Shown here: piece after piece, positions 1-6,376 of the stretch
Position numbering within the stretch: position 1 is the stretch's first letter
Layout of the letters: the number at the start of each line of letters is the position of its first letter
Assembly: GCA_023435325.1 (NCBI GenBank)
Contig: JAEYRT010000075.1
Span: 1-16,353, forward strand
Direction: 5' to 3'
DNA length: 16,353 nt
Source: Pseudomonadota bacterium
Lineage (GTDB): Bacteria > Pseudomonadota > Gammaproteobacteria > Burkholderiales > Burkholderiaceae_C
Notes under the pieces: generated by a model
Seen by the model: the letters and a program-made list of their open reading frames with translations, nothing else
Told to the model about the DNA's origin: nothing
The model's database searches: none
Position numbers and translations under genes: made by a program

Positions 1-119
1 ATTTGCCGCAGCTCATCTTCCAAGGCGCGGCGTGGAACGACGTCAACTACAGCACCATCTACAGCCCCGATGCGACGGGCTATAACGACTATCCCAGCTT
101 GGATGCGAATGCTGCTTAA
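1..119 (+). CDS. C-terminal end of an unrecognised protein (partial)
   Basis: The reading frame beginning at base 3 is open from the window edge to a TAA at 117-119 and gives the last 38 residues of a protein whose start lies outside the window. The tail is rich in Asn, Asp, Tyr and Ser (for example NDVNYSTIYSPD and GYNDYPSLDANAA). That composition would fit an exported or surface protein, but I recognise no domain and cannot name a family. A clean intrinsic terminator follows 36 bases after the stop, which supports a genuine gene end on the plus strand. No alternative frame in this stretch is as convincing. Confidence 0.6.
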   Translation, partial: LPQLIFQGAAWNDVNYSTIYSPDATGYNDYPSLDANAA

Positions 120-154
120 GCGCATGCGTAGGCATTCAAGGAGTTAAATGCTCT

Positions 155-182
155 AAAAGCCAGTCTGAGGACTGGCTTTTTT
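155..182 (+). terminator. Bidirectional intrinsic terminator
   Basis: A perfect 11-bp stem AAAAGCCAGTC / GACTGGCTTTT (155-165 with 170-180) closes a TGAG loop and runs into a T tract ending at 182. It lies 36 bases after the stop of the partial plus-strand gene. On the opposite strand the same stem ends in TTTT and sits about 50 bases past the stop of the convergent chemoreceptor gene, so it probably ends both transcripts. Confidence 0.9.
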
Positions 183-233
183 AGTTACTAGCAGCACGCA
201 TGCGATGGCGCAGCGGCTGCCAGCGTGGGAGGT

Positions 234-2030
234 TTAAAACGTCTCCCATTCGTCGTTATCTGCCGTGCTGGCCGTCACAGTGGCTGTGGCGCTGCTGGCA
301 ATCGCAGGAGCTGCGGTGGCCGTTGCCGCTTTGCGCGCAGCAGGCTTGGCGGGGGGAGACACCTGCGGCTTGCTGGGCGCTAGAGCGGGGCGCTGTGGAG
401 CTGTCGTTTTGTTGATGGCCGGGCGCGCCGCACTCGTGTTGGTGGCTGCGAGCGACGTTGCGGGGCGCGGTGCTTGGCTCACCGCCGTGCCATTGTTTGC
501 CAGCTTGAAGACGGCCACGGCTTGCACCAGCTCTTGCGCTTGGTTGTGCAAGCTGGTTGCTGCGGCCGACATTTGCTCGACCAAAGCAGCGTTTTGCTGC
601 GTGGCTTGGTCCATTTGCGAGACGGCTTCGCCCACTTGCGCAACGCCTGCGCTTTGCTCGGTGCTGGCCGCGCTGATCTCGCCCATGATGTCGGTCACGC
701 GGCGGATGCTGGCGACCACCTCATCCATGGTCGCACCAGCTTGGTCGACCAAGGCAGTGCCTTGGCCCACGCGCTCAACGCTGGCGGTAATCAAGGCTTT
801 GATTTCCTTGGCAGCTTCTGCAGAGCGACCTGCCAAAGAGCGCACTTCACCAGCCACCACAGCAAAGCCACGGCCTTGCTCGCCGGCGCGGGCGGCTTCC
901 ACAGCGGCATTGAGCGCCAAGATGTTGGTTTGGAAGGCAATGCCATCAATCACACTGATGATGTCCGCAATGCGGGTGCTGGACTCGCTGATGCCCTTCA
1001 TGGTGTCCACCACCTGCGCCACCACTTGGCCGCCTTGAACGGCAACGTTGGACGCGTTTTGTGCCAGCTGGTTGGCTTGACGGGCGTTGTCGGCGTTTTG
1101 CTGCACGGTGGAGCCCAGCTGCTCCATGGAGGCAGAGGTTTCTTCCAGCGCTGCAGCTTGGTTTTCGGTGCGCGAGGACAGGTCTTGGTTGCCATGGGCA
1201 ATCTCAGAGCTGGCCAGCGCGACGTTGTCTGAGCCCACACGCACTGTGCGCACCACGTGGGCCAGGTTGTTTTGCATATCGCGCAAAGCGCCGAGCAGCT
1301 GGCCAATTTCATCTTGGCTGGTGATGCGAATATCTTGGCTCAGATCGCCCGCGCCAATACGCTGGGCCACTTCGCGGGCGCTTTCTACGCCGCGTGCAAT
1401 GCCGCGCGACAGGCGCCAGCTAATCAAAAGAGCGGCAGCTACGGCCAAGGCAATCAATACACCGCCCAAGAGGTACAGCTGGGCAAACATGGCGCGCACT
1501 TGGGCCTGTGCAGTGGCTACGTCTTGCGACTCACCATCGACCAGCGCTTGTGTCGCTGCAATGTAGGCGTCAGTGGCAGGAATGAACTTTTGCTGCACAA
1601 AAGCTTGCACTTCTTGGTTGCTGGCGCGAAGTTTCAGTGCATTGACTTCATCGCGTGCGGCCAGCCAGACTTTGCGACGCTCGATCACGTCGTTAGCGCG
1701 CTGCTTGGATTCCGGTGTGGTGGCACGGTCTACATAAGCTTGCTGCTTTTCGTTGGTAGACAGCGAGGTGGTGGCCATGGCGTCTTTAAAGAAGTTCAGC
1801 ACTTCATTGCCTTCGGCATAGCCCACTGCCAAAGAGCGCGCAGAGTTTTGGCGCACATCACCTTGCCAAGCGCTACCGATCTTCAGACGCTCAGCAGCCG
1901 CTTCCATGCGGTGCGTAGCCTGCGCCACTTGATCAATGCGCCAAGCAGTGATGCCAGCCATCAACAAAAAGACGGCCACGATCAAAGCGAAGCCGAGATT
2001 GAGTTTGTGGGAAATTTTCAGGTGATTCAT
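234..2030 (-). CDS. Methyl-accepting chemotaxis protein with CheR-tether pentapeptide
   Basis: This is a 598-residue transmembrane chemoreceptor that would pass ligand signals to the CheA/CheW array at the inner membrane. Order seen: TM1 at about 11-30, a helical periplasmic region 31-186, TM2 at about 187-205, a HAMP domain to about 260, then a coiled-coil signalling domain. The hairpin tip at 361-396 carries the near-invariant IDGIAFQTNILALNAAVEAA and GRGFAVVAGEVR blocks. A long Ala/Pro/Thr-rich linker (about 511-590) ends in EWETF, matching the xWxxF (NWETF-type) tether that recruits CheR and CheB in enteric receptors. The start is set at the ATG giving MNHLKISHKL, typical of these receptors; the frame stays open to a GTG at 2078, but that adds an atypical leader. 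No strong Shine-Dalgarno is visible. The periplasmic region resembles a four-helix-bundle sensor; the ligand is unknown. Confidence 0.95.
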   Translation of the reverse strand: MNHLKISHKLNLGFALIVAVFLLMAGITAWRIDQVAQATHRMEAAAERLKIGSAWQGDVRQNSARSLAVGYAEGNEVLNFFKDAMATTSLSTNEKQQAYVDRATTPESKQRANDVIERRKVWLAARDEVNALKLRASNQEVQAFVQQKFIPATDAYIAATQALVDGESQDVATAQAQVRAMFAQLYLLGGVLIALAVAAALLISWRLSRGIARGVESAREVAQRIGAGDLSQDIRITSQDEIGQLLGALRDMQNNLAHVVRTVRVGSDNVALASSEIAHGNQDLSSRTENQAAALEETSASMEQLGSTVQQNADNARQANQLAQNASNVAVQGGQVVAQVVDTMKGISESSTRIADIISVIDGIAFQTNILALNAAVEAARAGEQGRGFAVVAGEVRSLAGRSAEAAKEIKALITASVERVGQGTALVDQAGATMDEVVASIRRVTDIMGEISAASTEQSAGVAQVGEAVSQMDQATQQNAALVEQMSAAATSLHNQAQELVQAVAVFKLANNGTAVSQAPRPATSLAATNTSAARPAINKTTAPQRPALAPSKPQVSPPAKPAARKAATATAAPAIASSATATVTASTADNDEWETF

Positions 2031-2302
2031 GTCTAGCGAGGGCGTGACCCATCCAGCGCAAGCTTTAGCAAAGCACACAAGGCGCAGCTTTGTAGCAGGG
2101 TGGAAGGGAAATAAGGGGGCACAAAGGCAGCGCCGAGCGTGGAGACCGGCGGCTGTTGGGGCTTGTGGCGCTGCAGCATCGGTGTACGAACAGCTGCCTC
2201 TCAGTGCAATCAGCGCGATCGTAAGTATTTGTTAGCAAGCGCAGTTGAGTTGTTTTAAATGTTGCACTGCAAAAAATTTCAAAAAAGCATGGCTGGTGTG
2301 AT

Positions 2303-2330
2303 GTATGCAGCGTGGAGCCACTGTGCATAC
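2303..2330. repeat. 28-bp imperfect palindrome
   Basis: Outer arms GTATGCA (2303-2309) and TGCATAC (2324-2330) are perfect complements, and inner arms GTGG (2312-2315) and CCAC (2318-2321) continue the symmetry, so 22 of 28 positions are dyad-symmetric. There is no T tract on either side, so it does not look like a terminator. An operator for the chemoreceptor gene is possible but unproven. Confidence 0.55.
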
Positions 2331-2348
2331 GCAAAGCATTTAAAAATT

Positions 2349-2384
2349 AATAGCTGTCAAGGCTTGCTGCATATGCCTTAGAGG
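2349..2384. repeat. Possible Comamonadaceae dispersed intergenic repeat
   Basis: The element begins AATAGCTG and ends TTAGAGG, with an internal inverted repeat AAGGC / GCCTT (2359-2363 with 2375-2379). From memory, Comamonadaceae intergenic regions carry many copies of a roughly 40-bp element of the form ATAGCTG...inverted repeat...TAGAGGC, and this looks like a degenerate copy. The assignment is by recollection only. Confidence 0.4.
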
Positions 2385-2397
2385 TGTTTTTTTATAT

Positions 2398-2430
2398 AAA
2401 AAATAAAAAAGGCAGCTGTATAGCTGCCTG
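2398..2430 (-). terminator. Intrinsic terminator of phnA
   Basis: An 8-bp stem AGGCAGCT / AGCTGCCT (2410-2417 with 2422-2429) encloses a GTAT loop. Read on the minus strand it is followed by a T-rich tract (the A-rich run 2398-2410 on the plus strand). It lies about 35 bases beyond the phnA stop. Confidence 0.85.
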
Positions 2431-2462
2431 AGAAAAGTGCTGAGCTTGCAGCCTCGCTGCGC

Positions 2463-2819
2463 TTAAGCCTTCTTCAAAAACTCGGACTTCAAAATGAATG
2501 GGCCTTGCTCTGTCTTGCAGTCCACATCGTGGTCGCCATTGTCATACACCAAGCGGATACCTTTGATCTTGGTCCCTTTTTTGATCACGGTGGAAGAGCC
2601 CTTGACCTTTAAGTCCTTGACCAGCAGCACGCTATCACCATCTGCCAGCGGCGTGCCATTGGCATCTTTGATGATGCGTGGGCCGTTGTCTTCATCGGCC
2701 ACTTCGCTGGCGGCGGCAGACCATTCGTGGGCGCAGTCAGGGCAGATCCACATATCGCCATCGGGATAGGTGTTATCCAAACCGCATTGCGGGCAAGAGG
2801 GAAAGCTGGTGGTGCTCAA
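2463..2819 (-). CDS. phnA: PhnA-like zinc-ribbon protein (YjdM family)
   Basis: This 118-residue protein matches E. coli PhnA/YjdM along its whole length by memory. An N-terminal zinc ribbon has paired cysteines at 9/12 and 26/29 (SCPQCG and ICPDCAHEW). It is followed by the PhnA domain with IKDANGTPLADGDSVLLVKDL and a terminal LKSEFLKKA. Despite the name the family is not the phosphonoacetate hydrolase, and its role is poorly defined. Start choice is uncertain: there is no ATG before the zinc ribbon. I prefer TTG at 2819 because AAGG lies eight bases upstream; a TTG at 2840 would add seven residues and lacks a ribosome-binding site. It lies 125 bases downstream of the DUF192 gene on the same strand and ends at a good terminator. 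Confidence 0.9.
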   Translation of the reverse strand: MSTTSFPSCPQCGLDNTYPDGDMWICPDCAHEWSAAASEVADEDNGPRIIKDANGTPLADGDSVLLVKDLKVKGSSTVIKKGTKIKGIRLVYDNGDHDVDCKTEQGPFILKSEFLKKA

Positions 2820-2944
2820 AACAAAGCCTTGTTCGTCCAAAAAGCGGCAAGTCTAGCGGGCAAGACTTACTCGCAAGCCAAGGCGGCCCAGCAAATGCAC
2901 GGATATTGAATACAGATCAGGTTTTCGATGGAACTTGCCGATTC

Positions 2945-3418
2945 TTAGCGCGACTGGGGGGCAGCAAACGGTGCTCCCACCAAACGGCTGCCTGCTTGGA
3001 TGTTCTTTTGCTTAAACCACCCTTGGTTCATCTCCAGCACAAAGCGCACGGGCTCTTTGGAGCAGTGCGAGTTTTCATCGTGCGGCTGCATATCTGCCAA
3101 ATTCACAATGCGACCGTCGTCAGCGACGAATGCCGCCGTGAGCGGAATGAGGGTGTTTTTCATCCAAAAGCACTGCACGCCGGATTGCTCAAACACAAAC
3201 AACATGCCTTCGTGCGCGGGCATGGATTGGCGATACATCAAGCCGGTCTGGCGCTCGTGAAAGGCTTGTGCCACTTGGGCATCGATGCGGAACATGCCAG
3301 CGCGAAGCTCGGTGCGGGGCAGGTTCAACTGGGGTTCTTGGGCTTGTGCAGCCCATGCGCAGGCCAGCAAAGCAAGACCACTGAAGGCCTGGGTCAAACG
3401 GAAGGGCAGAAGGTTCAT
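2945..3418 (-). CDS. Exported DUF192 family protein
   Basis: A 157-residue protein with a classic signal peptide: basic n-region around Arg7, hydrophobic stretch AFSGLALLACAWA, and a probable AQA|QE cleavage after residue 26. The mature part carries the DUF192 signature, ERQTGLMYRQ followed by GMLFVFE, FWMKNTLIPLTAAFV and DDGRIVNLADM. DUF192 proteins are small exported beta-barrel-like proteins of unknown biochemical role, widespread in Gram-negative bacteria. The ATG at 3418 is the only sensible start and gives an intact signal peptide, though the ribosome-binding site is weak. The gene diverges from icd across a 149-base gap that contains an inverted repeat (3451-3466). It may be co-transcribed with phnA, but the 125-base spacing leaves this open. 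Confidence 0.9.
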   Translation of the reverse strand: MNLLPFRLTQAFSGLALLACAWAAQAQEPQLNLPRTELRAGMFRIDAQVAQAFHERQTGLMYRQSMPAHEGMLFVFEQSGVQCFWMKNTLIPLTAAFVADDGRIVNLADMQPHDENSHCSKEPVRFVLEMNQGWFKQKNIQAGSRLVGAPFAAPQSR

Positions 3419-3450
3419 GGCGCTTATTGTGCAGTGTCATGCAGGTGCTC

Positions 3451-3466
3451 GCCAATGCGTATTGGC
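3451..3466. promoter_or_regulatory. Inverted repeat in the divergent DUF192/icd promoter region
   Basis: GCCAAT (3451-3456) and ATTGGC (3461-3466) form a 6-bp dyad around GCGT. On each strand the repeat contains a TTGGCG hexamer. On the minus strand this lies 18 bases from CACAAT, a plausible weak -35/-10 pair for the DUF192 gene. On the plus strand a -10-like TAGAAT lies at 3481-3486 but only 13 bases from TTGGCG, too close for a standard pair. It could be an operator shared by both genes; evidence is symmetry only. Confidence 0.35.
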
Positions 3467-3567
3467 GGTGTAAGCTCACCTAGAATGAAGCCAACATCTG
3501 CCACATATTGCTGCCAGTGATGGGGTGAGAAACCACCGCACAGGCAGCCAGAGGAGACCCGCTATCC

Positions 3568-4827
3568 ATGAGCACTAACAGCCACATCCAGATTCCTGCC
3601 CACGGTCAAAAGATCACCGTGAACCCAGACATGTCGCTCAATGTGCCGCAGCAGCCCATTATTCCGTTCATTGAGGGTGATGGTGTGGGCGTGGATGTCA
3701 CGCCCGTGATGCGCAAGGTGGTGGACGCAGCGGTTGCCAAGGCCTATGGCGGCGCGCGCCAGATTGCGTGGATGGAAATCTATGCGGGTCAAAAAGCTAC
3801 GCAGGTCTATGGCCCTGATGTGTGGCTGCCCGATGAAACCTTGGATGCTGTGCGTGACTATGCCGTAGCGATCAAGGGCCCACTGAATACGCCGGTGGGC
3901 GGCGGTATCCGTTCGCTGAACGTGGCGCTGCGCCAAGCGCTGGACCTCTATGTGTGCCTGCGCCCTATGCGTTACTTCAAGGGCGTGCCTTCGCCGGTGC
4001 GTGAGCCTGAGAAGACCGACATGGTGATCTTCCGCGAAAACTCGGAAGACATTTATGCAGGCATTGAGTTTGCGGCGGGTTCGGACAAAGCCCACAAGCT
4101 GATCGCCTTTTTGCGCGATGAGTTGGGTATCGACAAGATTCGCTTTCCTGAAACCTCGGGCCTGGGCATTAAGCCTGTGTCCAAGGACGGCACCGAGCGT
4201 TTGGTGCGCCAAGCTATTCAGTACGCGATTGACCACAACAAGCCTTCGGTGACCTTGGTGCACAAGGGCAACATCATGAAGTTCACGGAAGGGAGCTTTC
4301 GCGACTGGGGCTATGACTTGGCGATTCGCGAGTTTGGTGGTCAGCTCATTGATGGCGGCCCTTGGGTGGAAATTCAAAACCCCAAAACATGCAAGCGCAT
4401 CACCATCAAAGACAGCATCACAGATGCCTTCTTGCAACAGGTGCTGTTGCGTCCGGCCGAATACAGTGTGATTGCCACCATGAATTTGAATGGTGACTAT
4501 ATTTCGGATGCGGTGGCCGCTCAGATCGGAGGCATCGGCATTGCACCAGGCGCCAATATGTCGGCTTCTGTTGCCTTGTTCGAGGCCACACACGGCACGG
4601 CACCCAAGTACGCAGGCAAAGATTATGTCAATCCGGGTTCCATGATTTTGTGCGGCGAGATGATGCTGCGCCACATGGGCTGGACTGAAGCGGCGGATCT
4701 GATCATCCACGCCATGGAGCAAGCGATCCAAAGCAAAAAAGTGACTTACGACTTTGCCCGCTTGATGGACAGCGCCACGCAGGTGTCGTGCTCGGGCTTT
4801 GGCAATGTAGTGATTGAGCACCTATAA
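3568..4827 (+). CDS. icd: Isocitrate dehydrogenase, NADP-dependent
   Basis: This 419-residue enzyme oxidatively decarboxylates isocitrate to 2-oxoglutarate, making NADPH in the cytoplasmic TCA cycle. It aligns by eye with E. coli Icd throughout, including the isocitrate-binding block PVGGGIRSLNVALRQ with Ser116, Asn118 and Arg122 (E. coli Ser113, Asn115 and Arg119), Arg132 and Arg156. The HGTAPKYAGK loop and VTYDFARLMD carry the Lys-Tyr, Tyr and Arg residues that select NADP. Ser116 is the residue phosphorylated by AceK in E. coli; whether aceK exists here cannot be seen. The ATG at 3568 follows a strong AGAGGAGA ribosome-binding site. The gene stands alone and ends at tandem hairpins. In a PHB producer it competes with PhaA for acetyl-CoA-derived carbon and supplies NADPH for PhaB. 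Confidence 0.98.
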   Translation: MSTNSHIQIPAHGQKITVNPDMSLNVPQQPIIPFIEGDGVGVDVTPVMRKVVDAAVAKAYGGARQIAWMEIYAGQKATQVYGPDVWLPDETLDAVRDYAVAIKGPLNTPVGGGIRSLNVALRQALDLYVCLRPMRYFKGVPSPVREPEKTDMVIFRENSEDIYAGIEFAAGSDKAHKLIAFLRDELGIDKIRFPETSGLGIKPVSKDGTERLVRQAIQYAIDHNKPSVTLVHKGNIMKFTEGSFRDWGYDLAIREFGGQLIDGGPWVEIQNPKTCKRITIKDSITDAFLQQVLLRPAEYSVIATMNLNGDYISDAVAAQIGGIGIAPGANMSASVALFEATHGTAPKYAGKDYVNPGSMILCGEMMLRHMGWTEAADLIIHAMEQAIQSKKVTYDFARLMDSATQVSCSGFGNVVIEHL

Positions 4828-4828
4828 A

Positions 4829-4884
4829 CCTGTGCCGGCATCGTGCACAGGCCCACACCCCGCAATCACATTGCGGGGTTTTTT
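4829..4884 (+). terminator. Tandem hairpin terminator of icd
   Basis: The first hairpin is CCTGTGC / GCACAGG (4829-4835 with 4845-4851). The second is a 10-bp stem ACCCCGCAAT / ATTGCGGGGT (4857-4866 with 4870-4879) with a CAC loop running directly into a T tract to 4884. The second alone is a textbook intrinsic terminator; the first may protect the 3' end. Confidence 0.92.
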
Positions 4885-4898
4885 GTGTCAAATCGGCT

Positions 4899-4928
4899 GC
4901 TAATGCTTGCGTAGCAAGCGTTGTTAGC
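4899..4928 (+). repeat. Nested inverted repeat directly before the MFS start codon
   Basis: Inner arms GCTTGC / GCAAGC (4905-4910 with 4914-4919) and outer arms GCTAA / TTAGC (4899-4903 with 4924-4928) form a nested dyad that ends one base before the ATG at 4930. It replaces the expected ribosome-binding site. The tail CAAGCGTTGTTAGCTAT resembles the end of the intergenic repeat family I recall from Comamonadaceae. It could be an mRNA hairpin limiting translation, an operator, or simply a repeat insertion. Confidence 0.5.
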
Positions 4929-4929
4929 T

Positions 4930-6369
4930 ATGAATATGCGAAATTCAGAATTGTCCCCCACTTCTTCGTCAGTGCTTGCAGACGACGGCATGCAGGGGCG
5001 TGCGCGCAAGCTGGCCATGGCGGTCATTGTGTGCGGGCTCATGATCTGCGTGCTCGACAGCACCATGCTCAATCTGGCGCTGCCGCAAATGGCACGCCAG
5101 TGGCAGATTGACCCTGCCTATACGCTGTGGGTGGTGAATGCCAATCAGATTGCTTCGCTGGTCCTGCTTTTGCCTTTGGCAGCGCTGGGTGATCGCCTGG
5201 GTTACAAGCGCGTGTATTTGTGGGGCATGTTGGTGTTTGGGCTCGCCAGCATCCTGGCCGCATGCGCGCCGTCCCTGCCATGGTTGATCGTGGCCCGTGC
5301 CTTGCAAGGTGTGGGCATGGCGGGAGCGTTGAGTGTGAATGGTGCGTTGGTGCGGCAAATCTATCCCCGCAGCAAGCTGGGGCAGGGCATGGCGCTGAAC
5401 TCCATGGTGGTGGCGCTGAGCACGGTGATGGGGCCGGTCCTGGCGGCAGCCGTGCTTTCACAAGTGAGCTGGCGTTGGCTGTTTAGCCTGCATTTGCCAC
5501 TGGCCTTGTGGGTGTGCTGGCTGGGAAGCAAGGCTTTGCCTCGGCCCCACGAAGCATCGGATGGGCGAGGCTTGTCATGGTGGGACCTGCTGCTCAATGT
5601 CCTCATGTTTGGTGCACTGTTTCTGGCATTGGATCGGATCAGCCACTACACCGCTGGCACTGGGCTGTGGTGGGCACTGGCGTGGCTGGTGCTGGGTGTG
5701 GGCGCCGGTTATCTCTATGTGCAGCGCCAAAAGCATTTGTTGCAGCCCATGCTGCCACTGGATTTGCTGCGCATTCCCGTATTTCGTCTGTCCATTGGGG
5801 CATCGGTGTGCGCTTTCAGCGCACAGACCATAGCCTTTTTGGCCATGCCATTTCTGCTGATTGAAAGCCACGGTGTCAGCACGGCACAGGCCGGGGTTTT
5901 GATCAGCGCGTGGCCATTGGCACTGGCTGTGATTGCACCTCTGGTGGGGCGGCGGATCGGACGCGTCCCGGCAGGGCATCTTGGGGCGATGGGCATGTGC
6001 CTGTTTGCCGCAGGCCTGTGGGCGCTGGCATGGTTGCCTGTAGGGGCTGCAGCCTGGGATATTGCGTGGCGCATGGCCTTGTGCGGGGCTGGTTTTGCCA
6101 TGTTCCAGTCACCGAACAACCACACCATTGTGACTTCAGCTCCGGTGCATCGCAGCGGTGCGGCCAGTGGCATGCTGGGTACGGCCCGACACACGGGGCA
6201 AGGCCTGGGAGCGATCTGCCTGGCTGGCGCGTTCGTGCTGTGGCCGGGAACCGAAGGGGTGGCGGAACAGCGCGCCATGTGGCTGGCAGGTGGTTTTGCC
6301 TTGTTGTCTGCAATTTTCAGCGGACTGCGCCACACCCCGGTCACGCAGCCCGCTGAACCCCGAAACTGA
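4930..6369 (+). CDS. MFS exporter, DHA2 (EmrB/QacA-like) family
   Basis: A 479-residue integral membrane protein dense in hydrophobic segments, consistent with the 14-helix drug:H+ antiporter DHA2 family. The first helix has LDSTMLNLALP (42-52), matching the family LDxTxVNVALP motif. The helix 2-3 loop has motif A as GDRLGYKRV (87-95), and ALQGVGMAGA follows in helix 4. A motif-C-like STVMGPVLAAAV segment (164-175) fits an exporter rather than an importer. The substrate cannot be inferred; no emrA-like membrane fusion partner or adjacent regulator is present. ATG 4930 is chosen, ATG 4936 is equally possible and a TTG at 4921 is less likely; none has a good ribosome-binding site because a hairpin occupies the upstream bases. 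The gene converges on the CheW-sensor gene, leaving only seven bases between the stops. Confidence 0.9.
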   Translation: MNMRNSELSPTSSSVLADDGMQGRARKLAMAVIVCGLMICVLDSTMLNLALPQMARQWQIDPAYTLWVVNANQIASLVLLLPLAALGDRLGYKRVYLWGMLVFGLASILAACAPSLPWLIVARALQGVGMAGALSVNGALVRQIYPRSKLGQGMALNSMVVALSTVMGPVLAAAVLSQVSWRWLFSLHLPLALWVCWLGSKALPRPHEASDGRGLSWWDLLLNVLMFGALFLALDRISHYTAGTGLWWALAWLVLGVGAGYLYVQRQKHLLQPMLPLDLLRIPVFRLSIGASVCAFSAQTIAFLAMPFLLIESHGVSTAQAGVLISAWPLALAVIAPLVGRRIGRVPAGHLGAMGMCLFAAGLWALAWLPVGAAAWDIAWRMALCGAGFAMFQSPNNHTIVTSAPVHRSGAASGMLGTARHTGQGLGAICLAGAFVLWPGTEGVAEQRAMWLAGGFALLSAIFSGLRHTPVTQPAEPRN

Positions 6370-6376
6370 CCAGCAA

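Larger units (their letters stand above)
2031..2462. other. Intergenic region upstream of the chemoreceptor gene
   Basis: No convincing gene is present in these 432 bases. The stretch holds the leader and promoter region of the minus-strand chemoreceptor, a 28-bp imperfect palindrome (2303-2330), a repeat-like element (2349-2384) and the phnA terminator (2398-2430). AT-rich sequence runs from about 2255 to 2410. A weak resemblance to a flagellar sigma-28 promoter on the minus strand (TAAA at 2257-2254, GCTAACAA at 2236-2229) has a 17-base gap instead of 15 and is not called. Confidence 0.6.

Noticed and set aside
2229..2257. Sigma-28 (FliA) promoter for the chemoreceptor gene
   Set aside because: TAAA and GCTAACAA are separated by 17 rather than 15 bases, the -10 matches only five of eight positions, and it lies about 200 bases before the start codon.
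3562..4821. 419-codon open frame on the minus strand opposite icd
   Set aside because: It mirrors icd almost exactly, is rich in His/Arg/Gln as expected of an antisense frame, and has no recognisable domain; icd is certain on the plus strand.
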